Source of the DNA: Moduliflexus sp964602655
GTDB lineage: Bacteria; Moduliflexota; Moduliflexia; Moduliflexales; Moduliflexaceae
DNA: 64,000 nucleotides
Direction of reading: 5' to 3'
Assembly: GCA_964602655.1 (NCBI GenBank)
Contig: CAZRSF010000015.1
Span: forward strand, 28,411-92,410
Shown here: in pieces, positions 52,227-60,133 of the stretch
How the letters are laid out: each line of letters opens with the position of its first letter
Position numbering within the stretch: the stretch's first letter is position 1
Notes under the pieces: generated by a model
Told to the model about the DNA's origin: nothing
The model's database searches: none
Seen by the model: the letters and a program-made list of their open reading frames with translations, nothing else
Position numbers and translations under genes: made by a program

Positions 52227-52246
52227 GGGCGTTCAATTGAACGCCC
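52227..52246. repeat. Perfect 20-bp palindrome upstream of hsdR
   Basis: GGGCGTTCAATTGAACGCCC is an exact palindrome without a loop, between the cyclase stop and the hsdR start. It shares GCGTTCAATTGAAC with 19913-19940. Confidence 0.85.
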
Positions 52247-52262
52247 TACGAAGAGCGGAATT

Positions 52263-54608
52263 ATGACGGGAAAAGAGAAAAAAGAACTGAGCGAAAGCGA
52301 TATTTGCGATCTGTATATCACCCCGGCCATCAAAGACGCCGGATGGGATCAATTCAGGCAGATTCGGCGGGAATATCCGCTGACGCCCGGCCCGGTGATC
52401 GTGCGCGGCAATATGTCCTCCCGGAACAAGAAAAAGAGCAAACGCGCCGATTATGTGCTGTCATGGGAACCAGGCGTGCCGGTCGCTGTGGTGGAAGCGA
52501 AAGACAACACCCACACCGTCAGCGCGGGAATGCAGCAGGCGTTAGGTTATGCCGAAATTCTCGACGTGCCGAGCGCCTTCAGTTCCAACGGCGACGCCTT
52601 TGCCTCGCACAACAACGTCCCGATTGACGAAGAGATTGAAACGGAAATTCCCCTGAATGCCTTTCCATCCCCTGCCGAATTATGGCAGCGCTATAAAATC
52701 TACCGCAATATCGCCGATCCGGCAGAAGCCTTAGTGACGCAGCCGTATTATGAAGACCTCTCCGGGAAAGAGCCGTATTATTACCAAACCGACGCCATCA
52801 ATCGCGCCATCGAAGCGATTGCGCGGGGCGAGAAACGGCTGCTGCTCGTGATGGCGACGGGAACGGGCAAAACCTACACGACGTTCCAAATCATCTGGCG
52901 ACTCTGGAAGGCCAAAGCGGTCAAGCGCGTCTTGTTTCTCGTGGATCGCAATATCCTCGCGGATCAGGCGTTTGTCAACGATTTTAAGCCCTTTGGCGCA
53001 GTGATGACCAAAATCAAAAACCGCGTCATCGATCCGGCCTACGAAATTCATATCGGCCTGTATCAGGCATTGACCGGGACGGATGAGGCGGACAAAACCT
53101 TCAAGACCGTCTCGCCGGATTTTTTCGACCTCGTCGTGATTGACGAATGCCATCGCGGCAGCGCCGCCGACGATTCGGCCTGGCGCGAGATTCTTGAGTA
53201 TTACTCGAACGCCATTCAACTCGGCCTGACCGCCACGCCCAAAGAAACCGAATACGTGTCGAATATCACCTATTTCGGCGAACCGGTGTACATCTACAGC
53301 TTGAAACAGGGAATCGAAGACGGCTTTCTCGCGCCCTATAAAGTCGTGCGCATTGACATTGACAAAGACCTGTACGGCTGGACGCCGCCGCCCGGCATGA
53401 CCGACGATCTCGGCAACGAGCTTGAGCAGCGCGAATATAATCAAAAGGATATGGATCGAACGTTGATTCTGAATCAGCGCACGAAACTCGTCGCCAAACG
53501 GGTCATGGAACTGTTAAACGCCACCGATCCCTTTGCCAGAACCATCATTTTCTGCGAAGACATTGACCACGCCGAACGGATGCGCAAAGCGATTGTGAAT
53601 GCCGCCGGGAAGCTTGCCATCGAGAACCCCCGCTATGTCATGCGCATCACCGGCGACAGCCCGGAAGGGAAGGCGGAATTGGACAATTTTACCAACTCCG
53701 AAAGCCGGTTTCCCGTGATTGCCACCACGTCGGAACTGCTGACGACTGGCGTGGACGCCAAAACCTGCAAGCTGATCGTGATTGATAAAACCATCAATTC
53801 GCTGACGACCTTCAAGCAGATTGTGGGACGGGGAACGCGCATTGACGAGGATCACAACAAATACTACTTCACCATCATGGATTTCAAAAAGGCGACCGAG
53901 CATTTCCGCGATGATGATTTTGATGGCAAACCGGTTGTGATTTACGAGCCGGGTCCCGATGATCCAATTGATCCGCCAATTGATGACGGTAGTGGCGACG
54001 ACGGCGACGATGATGATGACGAGGGCGACGGCGTGAAAAAATTCTACGTGAGCGGCGTGACGGTGCGCATCGTTGCCGAACGGGTCGAATATATCGGGGA
54101 AGACGGCGAACTCGTGACGGAATCCTACATTGATTATACCCGCAAACAGATTCGCCGCGAATACACCTCGCTGAACGATTTTTTGACTCACTGGCACGAC
54201 GCCAAAAAGAAAGAGGCGATTCTCAACGAATTAGCGGAATATGGCATCGAATTCGAGCAATTAGCACGGGAAATCGGCAGCGGCTACGACGCCTTCGACC
54301 TGATTTGCCATATCGCCTACGATCAGCCGCCGCTGACGCGCCGCGAGCGGGCGAACAACGTCAAGAAACGAAACTATTTCACGAAATACGGCGCACAGGC
54401 GCGGGCGGTGCTGGATGCGCTGTTAGAGAAATACGCCGACGAGGGGATCACGACCATCGAAAGCCCGAAAGTCTTGCGGCTCAAGCCGTTCGACGCGATG
54501 GGCACGCCGACGGAAATCATTCGGAACGCCTTCGGCGGAAAAGAACTCTACGAGAACGCGCTGCACGAGTTAGAAGACGCGCTCTTTTCTCAGGAACAAT
54601 CGGCATAA
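52263..54608 (+). CDS. hsdR: Type I restriction endonuclease, R subunit (HsdR)
   Basis: A 781-residue motor/nuclease subunit of the EcoEI-like group. The N-terminal nuclease domain has ADYVLSW...VVEAKDN (PD-ExK). Helicase motifs follow: MATGTGKTYTTF (Walker A), IDECHRGS (DEAD-box), LGLTATP, TTGVDAKTC and IVGRGTRIDEDHNK (motif VI). A C-terminal EcoEI_R_C-type domain follows an acidic DDGSGDDGDDDDDEG linker (about 575-590). It translocates DNA and cuts unmethylated targets, in complex with HsdM and HsdS encoded next. It leads the operon and begins 17 bases after a perfect palindrome. Confidence 0.93.
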   Translation: MTGKEKKELSESDICDLYITPAIKDAGWDQFRQIRREYPLTPGPVIVRGNMSSRNKKKSKRADYVLSWEPGVPVAVVEAKDNTHTVSAGMQQALGYAEILDVPSAFSSNGDAFASHNNVPIDEEIETEIPLNAFPSPAELWQRYKIYRNIADPAEALVTQPYYEDLSGKEPYYYQTDAINRAIEAIARGEKRLLLVMATGTGKTYTTFQIIWRLWKAKAVKRVLFLVDRNILADQAFVNDFKPFGAVMTKIKNRVIDPAYEIHIGLYQALTGTDEADKTFKTVSPDFFDLVVIDECHRGSAADDSAWREILEYYSNAIQLGLTATPKETEYVSNITYFGEPVYIYSLKQGIEDGFLAPYKVVRIDIDKDLYGWTPPPGMTDDLGNELEQREYNQKDMDRTLILNQRTKLVAKRVMELLNATDPFARTIIFCEDIDHAERMRKAIVNAAGKLAIENPRYVMRITGDSPEGKAELDNFTNSESRFPVIATTSELLTTGVDAKTCKLIVIDKTINSLTTFKQIVGRGTRIDEDHNKYYFTIMDFKKATEHFRDDDFDGKPVVIYEPGPDDPIDPPIDDGSGDDGDDDDDEGDGVKKFYVSGVTVRIVAERVEYIGEDGELVTESYIDYTRKQIRREYTSLNDFLTHWHDAKKKEAILNELAEYGIEFEQLAREIGSGYDAFDLICHIAYDQPPLTRRERANNVKKRNYFTKYGAQARAVLDALLEKYADEGITTIESPKVLRLKPFDAMGTPTEIIRNAFGGKELYENALHELEDALFSQEQSA

Positions 54609-54615
54609 ATAATTT

Positions 54616-54645
54616 CGTAGAGACGCACGGCCGTGCGTCTCTACG
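54616..54645. repeat. Perfect 30-bp palindrome between hsdR and hsdM
   Basis: CGTAGAGACGCACGG followed directly by its exact complement, with no loop, fills most of the 51-base hsdR-hsdM gap. It could cruciform or bind a dimeric protein. There is no T-run. Confidence 0.88.
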
Positions 54646-54659
54646 GTTCTGGCAATATC

Positions 54660-56144
54660 ATGAGCAATATCAGCGGCATTATCAAAGCGATTCAAGACAT
54701 CATGCGCAAGGACGTGGGCGTGGACGGCGACGCTCAGCGCATCAGCCAATTGGTCTGGATGTTTTTTCTCAAGATTTACGACGACCGGGAAGCCGAACTC
54801 GAACTGCTGGAAGACGGCTACGCCTCGCCGCTGCCGGAGCCGCTGCGCTGGCGCAACTGGGCGGCGAATCCCGAAGGGATGACGGGCGACGCATTGAGCG
54901 ATTTCGTCAACCTGCAACTCTTTCCGACGCTGAAAGAAAAACTCGGACTGCATGGCAAGAACGCGCAACGGGCGGTCGTCATTCGCGCGATGTTCGAAGA
55001 CGCCTACAACTACATGAAATCCGGCACGTTGATGCGGCAGGTGATCAATAAAATCAACGAGATTGATTTCAACAGCAAAGCCGACCGCCACACCTTCGGC
55101 AGCATTTACGAAAAAATCCTCAAAGATTTGCAAAGCGCCGGAAACGCGGGGGAGTTTTACACGCCCCGCGCCGTCACGCAATTCATCGTCAACCGCGTCG
55201 CGCCGAAACTCGACGAACTCGTGCTTGACCCGGCCTGCGGCACCGGCGGCTTTTTGGCGTCCGCCATTGACCACAAGCGGGAACACTACGTGACCTCCGC
55301 GCCGGACGAAGAGACGCTGCAACGCAGCATTTTCGGCGTCGAGAAAAAAGCCCTGCCGCACATGCTCTGCACCACCAACATGATTTTGCACGGCATAGAC
55401 ATCCCGACCAACATCAAGCACGAAAACACCCTCAGCCGCCCCTACAAGGATTACGGCAAGGCCGACCGCGTGCATGTGATCGTGACCAATCCGCCGTTCG
55501 GCGGCATGGAAGAGGACGGCATCGAGCAGAACTTTCCGGCGCATTTCCGCACCCGCGAAACCGCCGATTTGTTTATGGCGCTGATTATGAAACTGCTGCA
55601 CGATCACGGACGCGCGGGCGTGGTGCTGCCCGACGGCTTTCTGTTCGGCGAAGGCACGAAAACGCGCCTGAAAGAAGCGCTGCTGAACGCCTGCCATCTG
55701 CACACCATCGTGCGGCTGCCGAACGGCGTGTTCAGTCCGTACACCGGCATCAAAACGAACATCTTGTTTTTCACCAAACAGCCCGAACACGCCCACCCCG
55801 CCACGCAGCGCGTCTGGTTTTACGAACACCCGTACCCCGCCGGCGCGACGAGCTATAACAAAACCAATCCGATCCGCTTCGAAGAATTTCAGGCCGAGAT
55901 GGATTGGTGGGGCGACGAAACCGACGATTTCGCGGCGCGGGTCGAAACCGAATACGCCTGGCAGGTCAGCCGCGACGAGATCATCGCCCGCAACTATAAT
56001 CTTGACATCAAAAACCCGCATGTCGGCGAACAGGCGAACCACGATCCCGCCGCGCTGCTCGCCGACTATGCGCGGCAGCAGGCGGAGATTCAACGGCTGC
56101 GCGATCAATTGAAAGACATTTTGTCCGAGGCGCTATCGTCGTAA
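54660..56144 (+). CDS. hsdM: Type I restriction-modification methyltransferase (HsdM)
   Basis: This 494-residue N6-adenine methyltransferase has an N-terminal helical HsdM domain (SNISGIIKAIQDIMRKDVG). SAM-binding motif I is LDPACGTGGFLASA and the catalytic motif IV is TNPPFGG. The conserved GNAGEFYTPRAVTQFI stretch precedes motif I. It works with HsdS to methylate the host target. ATG 54660 gives the family start; the frame further upstream is the palindrome. Confidence 0.94.
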   Translation: MSNISGIIKAIQDIMRKDVGVDGDAQRISQLVWMFFLKIYDDREAELELLEDGYASPLPEPLRWRNWAANPEGMTGDALSDFVNLQLFPTLKEKLGLHGKNAQRAVVIRAMFEDAYNYMKSGTLMRQVINKINEIDFNSKADRHTFGSIYEKILKDLQSAGNAGEFYTPRAVTQFIVNRVAPKLDELVLDPACGTGGFLASAIDHKREHYVTSAPDEETLQRSIFGVEKKALPHMLCTTNMILHGIDIPTNIKHENTLSRPYKDYGKADRVHVIVTNPPFGGMEEDGIEQNFPAHFRTRETADLFMALIMKLLHDHGRAGVVLPDGFLFGEGTKTRLKEALLNACHLHTIVRLPNGVFSPYTGIKTNILFFTKQPEHAHPATQRVWFYEHPYPAGATSYNKTNPIRFEEFQAEMDWWGDETDDFAARVETEYAWQVSRDEIIARNYNLDIKNPHVGEQANHDPAALLADYARQQAEIQRLRDQLKDILSEALSS

Positions 56145-56170
56145 TCAGACCTCGTTCCACGCCCGCGCCC

Positions 56171-56360
56171 CACGCCCTGAAAGGGCGGGTCATATTAGCC
56201 CAGGGCGCAAGCCCTGGGTTTGCAGCGCCACGCGCCTCGCGCCCTGAAAGGGCGCATCATCGTTCTTGAGGCGCTCTTTCAGAGCGCGGACGCGCTCATG
56301 CATCGCCACCCCAGGGCTTGCGCCCTGGGCTAATATAAAACGCCCCGTTGGGGCGAACGG
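56171..56360. repeat. Nested composite palindrome between hsdM and hsdS
   Basis: The 27-base arms at 56192-56218 and 56310-56336 are exact complements, and each contains its own CAGGGC/GCCCTG hairpin. Between and beside them lie CGCCCTGAAAGGGCG copies (about 56173 and 56249) and GGCGCTCTTTCAGAGCGC. It fills the 226-base gap inside the hsd operon and resembles the composite repeat next to the IS110 element. Confidence 0.85.
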
Positions 56361-56370
56361 GAACAACATC

Positions 56371-58152
56371 ATGACAACATACGCACAACTTCTCACGGAA
56401 CATTTCGACATCTGGACGGCGGCGGTCGCGGCCAAATCCGCCGCCGGGCGCGGCAGCAATCGCAACCTCGAACTCTACGGCCTCAAGAAACTGCGCGAAC
56501 TGATTTTAGAATTGGCGGTGCGCGGGCTGCTCGTGCCGCAAGACCCGCGCGACGAACCGGCGGCGGTCTTGCTGAAACAGATCGCCGCCGAAAAAGCGAA
56601 ACTCGTGAAAGAAGGAAAGATCAAAAAACTCTCTAAATTGCCACCAATTGACGAAGATGAAAAACCGTTTGAATTACCTAATGGATGGGCTTTCGTTAGA
56701 TTGAATGATATAGGTGAGTGGGGTTCAGGTTCCACTCCATCAAGGGGCGGAACAGGGTTATATGGTGGGGAAATATCATGGTTTAAATCGGGTGAATTGA
56801 ATGCAGATTTTATTTATGAGTCAGAGGAAACAGTTACCGAACTTGCTTTAGAAAAAACCCCTTTACGATTTAATAAACCGGGTGACGTACTAATTGCAAT
56901 GTATGGGGCTACGATTGGTAAAACATCAATTTTAGGTGTGCCAGCAACAACAAACCAAGCAGTATGTGCTTGTACACCATTCAATGGCGTTTCTAACATA
57001 TTCTTGTTGACGTTACTAAAAGCATATAGACCTCGTTTCGTTGGAATGGGGGCTGGTGGAGCGCAACCCAATATATCGCGAGAAAAAATTATAAATACGA
57101 TAATTCCACTTCCGCCAACGCAAGAACAACGCCGCATCGTCGCCAAAGTGGATGAACTGATGGTGCTCTGCGACCGATTGGAGCAGCAGCAGGATGCCAG
57201 CATCGCCGCGCATCAGACGCTCGTGCGCGTCCTGCTTGCCGCGCTCACCGCCGCCGCCGGGCGCGACGCATTCGAGGCCGCGTGGATGCGCATCGCCGAC
57301 CATTTCGACGCGCTCTTCACCACCGCCGAGAGCGTCGCCGAACTCAAGCAGACGATTTTGCAGCTTGCCGTCATGGGGAAACTTGTCCCGCAAGACCCGG
57401 CGGATGAACCGGCGTCGGTCTTGCTGAAAAAGATCGCCGCCGAAAAAGCGAAACTCGTCAAAGAGGGAAAAATCAAAAAACAAGAGCCGTTGCCGCCTAT
57501 TCGCGAAGATGAACAGCCGTTTCAATTGCCGGATGGGTGGGAGTTTGCTTACACGCAGGAGGTATGTTCGGAAGTTACAGATGGAACTCATCAAACTCCT
57601 ACGTATGTAGAGGTCGGACGACCATTTGTTTCAGCACAATGTGTAAAACCTTTTAAGTTTATGCCTGAGAAATGTCGATATGTTTCTGAGGAACACTACC
57701 AAGATTACATAAAAAGCCGTAAGCCAGAATATAGAGATGTCCTACTTTCTCGTGTGGGAGCCGGAATCGGTGAGGCAGCATTAATAGATTCAAATTTGGA
57801 ATTTGCCATCTATGTAAGTACAGGGCTACTTAAACCACATAAAGATTATTTATTGCCTGAATATTTGGTGCTATGGCTTAATTCTCCTGTAGGAAGAAAC
57901 TATTCAGAAAAACATACATTAGGGAAAGGGGTTTCTCAAGGCAATCTCAATTTGTCACTAATTAGAGCATTTATAGTTTCAGTCCCTCCGTTGAACGAAC
58001 AACGCCGCATCGTCGCCAAAGTGGACGAACTGATGGCATTCTGCGACCGCCTGCACGCGCGTCTTGCGGCCTCGCAGACCACGCAGCGGCAGCTTGCGGA
58101 TGCCATGACCGCGCAGGCCATCGGTAACGGGTATGAGGGACAACACGCATGA
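56371..58152 (+). CDS. hsdS: Type I restriction-modification specificity subunit (HsdS)
   Basis: This 593-residue subunit chooses the bipartite target. It has two target-recognition domains, each preceded by the same leader (LAV.G.LVPQDP.DEPA..LLK.IAAEKAKLVKEGKIK) and followed by the same helical spacer (EQRRIVAKVDELM..CDRL). The arms are thus an internal duplication. The two recognition regions (about 56640-57120 and 57540-57990) are clearly AT-rich, while the duplicated parts are GC-rich. That mosaic composition is typical of recognition-domain exchange. ATG 56371 begins MTTYAQLLTEHFD. The stop overlaps the next ATG by four bases. Confidence 0.92.
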   Translation: MTTYAQLLTEHFDIWTAAVAAKSAAGRGSNRNLELYGLKKLRELILELAVRGLLVPQDPRDEPAAVLLKQIAAEKAKLVKEGKIKKLSKLPPIDEDEKPFELPNGWAFVRLNDIGEWGSGSTPSRGGTGLYGGEISWFKSGELNADFIYESEETVTELALEKTPLRFNKPGDVLIAMYGATIGKTSILGVPATTNQAVCACTPFNGVSNIFLLTLLKAYRPRFVGMGAGGAQPNISREKIINTIIPLPPTQEQRRIVAKVDELMVLCDRLEQQQDASIAAHQTLVRVLLAALTAAAGRDAFEAAWMRIADHFDALFTTAESVAELKQTILQLAVMGKLVPQDPADEPASVLLKKIAAEKAKLVKEGKIKKQEPLPPIREDEQPFQLPDGWEFAYTQEVCSEVTDGTHQTPTYVEVGRPFVSAQCVKPFKFMPEKCRYVSEEHYQDYIKSRKPEYRDVLLSRVGAGIGEAALIDSNLEFAIYVSTGLLKPHKDYLLPEYLVLWLNSPVGRNYSEKHTLGKGVSQGNLNLSLIRAFIVSVPPLNEQRRIVAKVDELMAFCDRLHARLAASQTTQRQLADAMTAQAIGNGYEGQHA

Positions 58153-59501
58153 AACACGCCCAGAAAAAGCAACGTCAACACCCGCAGCCAGGCTCAGCGC
58201 AACCGCAGGCTCTGCCGACCACCTCCCGCACGCCCGAAGATTTATCTGTGTACGACGAAGCCATAGCCATCCTCTGCGCCCAGCCGGATTATATTGCGGC
58301 CCGGCAATTGACGGCGGCCGTGTGGTTCGGCGGCATGAGCGGGCTTGGCGCAATCACCCTGTCTGGTCTCGCCCTCTTTTTGGCTGAACGCCACCCCCAG
58401 GCGTGGCAAGCATGGATGCGCGCGCCCCTGTTGGGGGGCATTGGCGTTTGCGCCTTGCTCGTCTGCGCGGCCTGGCTGCGCTATCGCCGAATACGCGCTA
58501 CACTCCCGCGTAAGCTGCCTGACGCCATTCGAAATTATCAGCGCGCGCAGCATTATAAATCCTTAGGGTTCGCGATCCCGATGCTGGGGTTGAGCCTATT
58601 TATTCTATCGTCCGTGCTCACCGAGAACAGCGGCCTTCCAGATCGAGATGAGTCCTTGTGGGCAATTATCATTACGTTTGTCTTCATGATTTCGGTAGGG
58701 ATTGGGGTTTATTTCTTCAAAAAGCATGTCACCCAATTACGCCAATTAAGTCGTCCCTGGTATGTGAAACTTATCGAGACGCGGCAAACGGTTGTGAACT
58801 CGCGCCGAAAGGCCATGTTCGCGCAGGAGCCTGGCTGGCCAAAGATGATCTGGCGCGCGACCGACCTTGAATTACAGGTTCGCGTCAAATTTCCGGAGAA
58901 GAGCCGGCTCTTTGGTCTCGCCTATAACCGCACACGCATGCCAATTTGTGTGACCGCAACGGAACTGATATTCCCGGAGGGGTTCATGGGGGTCATGCGG
59001 GACCAACCACGACCGCCATTTGCGCTCGCGCAGATTCAGAATATTCGTCTGGTCGGCGCACCACATCAGAAATATGTCGCGCTCCGTTTCGACTACATCG
59101 GGCAAAATATCCTCACACTGCCGGCGCTGAACCATGCTGATGCGCGGCAGTTGGTCGCGTGGCTCACCGAGTTGCTGACGTTTCGTCAACAGAGCGTCGA
59201 ATGCCTGCTATTCGGCAATCTTCCGGTCAGGGAAGCTGAGGCGCCGCGGACGCTGCGCAACCCTGATGTCACAACCGCGACCTTACCGTTCCGGCGCTTA
59301 CGGCAGATCGTGATTGACGCCGATTCCTACGATTTTTATCAGCTTGAACGGTTTGTGACGTATGCCGTCAATGTGATTGGCGAAGATTACTTGAAAGAGC
59401 AGGTGGATGTGGAAATTCACGGCAACGCCGACCGGCTGCACCCGAATCTGCGGAATGTGTTGACGAACCTGTGTCGTCGCGTGGAGTATGCCCAAAATTA
59501 A
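58149..59501 (+). CDS. Uncharacterised membrane protein coupled to hsdS
   Basis: This 450-residue protein has a Gln/Pro-rich N-terminus, then four membrane helices in two pairs (about 62-82, 92-110 and 137-158, 168-188). A 260-residue soluble C-terminal part without a recognised domain follows. Its ATG lies in the hsdS stop codon (ATGA), so it is translated with hsdS. Type I systems do not normally include such a gene, and a broken copy of the hsdS 3' end lies directly downstream. It may be a cargo or accessory defence gene, such as a membrane effector. Confidence 0.65.
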   Translation: MKHAQKKQRQHPQPGSAQPQALPTTSRTPEDLSVYDEAIAILCAQPDYIAARQLTAAVWFGGMSGLGAITLSGLALFLAERHPQAWQAWMRAPLLGGIGVCALLVCAAWLRYRRIRATLPRKLPDAIRNYQRAQHYKSLGFAIPMLGLSLFILSSVLTENSGLPDRDESLWAIIITFVFMISVGIGVYFFKKHVTQLRQLSRPWYVKLIETRQTVVNSRRKAMFAQEPGWPKMIWRATDLELQVRVKFPEKSRLFGLAYNRTRMPICVTATELIFPEGFMGVMRDQPRPPFALAQIQNIRLVGAPHQKYVALRFDYIGQNILTLPALNHADARQLVAWLTELLTFRQQSVECLLFGNLPVREAEAPRTLRNPDVTTATLPFRRLRQIVIDADSYDFYQLERFVTYAVNVIGEDYLKEQVDVEIHGNADRLHPNLRNVLTNLCRRVEYAQN

Positions 59502-59571
59502 AAACACGTTCGGTATCAAATTGATGGGTGATCGCCGCGCTTGCTGCCTTCAAAAGAGAATTGGTTCATTG

Positions 59572-59688
59572 CAAGCGTTGACGAACGCGACCATCTGTGA
59601 CCGCCTGCACGACCGCCTCACGGCCTCTCAGACTACGCAGCAGCAGCTTGCGGACGCCATCGCCGCGCAGGCCGTCGGGAAGGGATGA
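59572..59688 (+). pseudogene. Remnant of an hsdS 3' end
   Basis: The frame CDRLHDRLTASQTTQQQLAD continues to AIAAQAVGKG and a stop. It parallels the end of the intact HsdS (CDRLHARLAASQTTQRQLAD...AQAIGNG), with similarity extending a little further upstream but with a two-base shift in the frame. No recognition domain remains. It indicates that a second specificity gene, or a duplicated segment of this one, once lay here. The open frame from ATG 59488 is unlikely to be expressed. Confidence 0.75.
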
Positions 59689-59756
59689 CCCGACATGTTG
59701 CCAGCGAACGCACTTCCCTCTTGACAAAACTCTCATCGCTGGAATACACGCGGCAT

Positions 59757-59789
59757 AGCTGTCAGACACCTTGAAGGTGTCTGACAGCT
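59757..59789. repeat. Perfect palindrome before the helicase operon, GTCAGACACCTT family
   Basis: Arms 59757-59772 and 59774-59789 (AGCTGTCAGACACCTT and complement) flank one G, and TT follows. It separates the hsd region from the DUF2442-helicase-zinc operon. It could weakly terminate the former. Confidence 0.8.
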
Positions 59790-59815
59790 TTTCCGGTCAC
59801 AAAAGGAACAACGCG

Positions 59816-60133
59816 ATGACATCATTCAATACTGGCGCGACCATTTCGGCAGCGACTGAAATCCTGAATGTCTCCCAATATGGCGTGTGGATTGCCGTCA
59901 AAGGCCATGAATATTTTCTTTCCTATCAGGATTTTCCCTGGTTCAAGGATGGGACAATCGCGCAAATTCTGCATGTCGAACTCTTGCATGACGAACATCT
60001 GTATTGGCCTGATTTGGATATTGATTTAACGGTTGATAGCTTGCGAGAGCCAGAACGCTATCCATTGCTATACCATGAGAACGGAAGAAAAACGCCGCGT
60101 GAATTTCCTCTCAGCGCTGAAGTGAAAATATGA
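59816..60133 (+). CDS. DUF2442 protein, first gene of the helicase/zinc-finger operon
   Basis: This 105-residue protein ends with VELLHDEHLYWPDLDIDLTV followed by ..SLREPERYPL, the typical close of DUF2442, a small family often found in toxin-antitoxin-like and mobile settings. The first half (ILNVSQYGVWIAVKGHEYFLSYQDFPWFKD) also fits. ATG 59816 is chosen because AAAGGA lies upstream; the longer frame runs through a palindrome. Its stop overlaps the start of the helicase by four bases. Function unknown. Confidence 0.8.
   Translation: MTSFNTGATISAATEILNVSQYGVWIAVKGHEYFLSYQDFPWFKDGTIAQILHVELLHDEHLYWPDLDIDLTVDSLREPERYPLLYHENGRKTPREFPLSAEVKI

Noticed and set aside
59712..59730. CTTGAC near the hsdS remnant as another IS110 end
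   Set aside because: It is a six-base match only, with no second copy at a suitable distance and no transposase.
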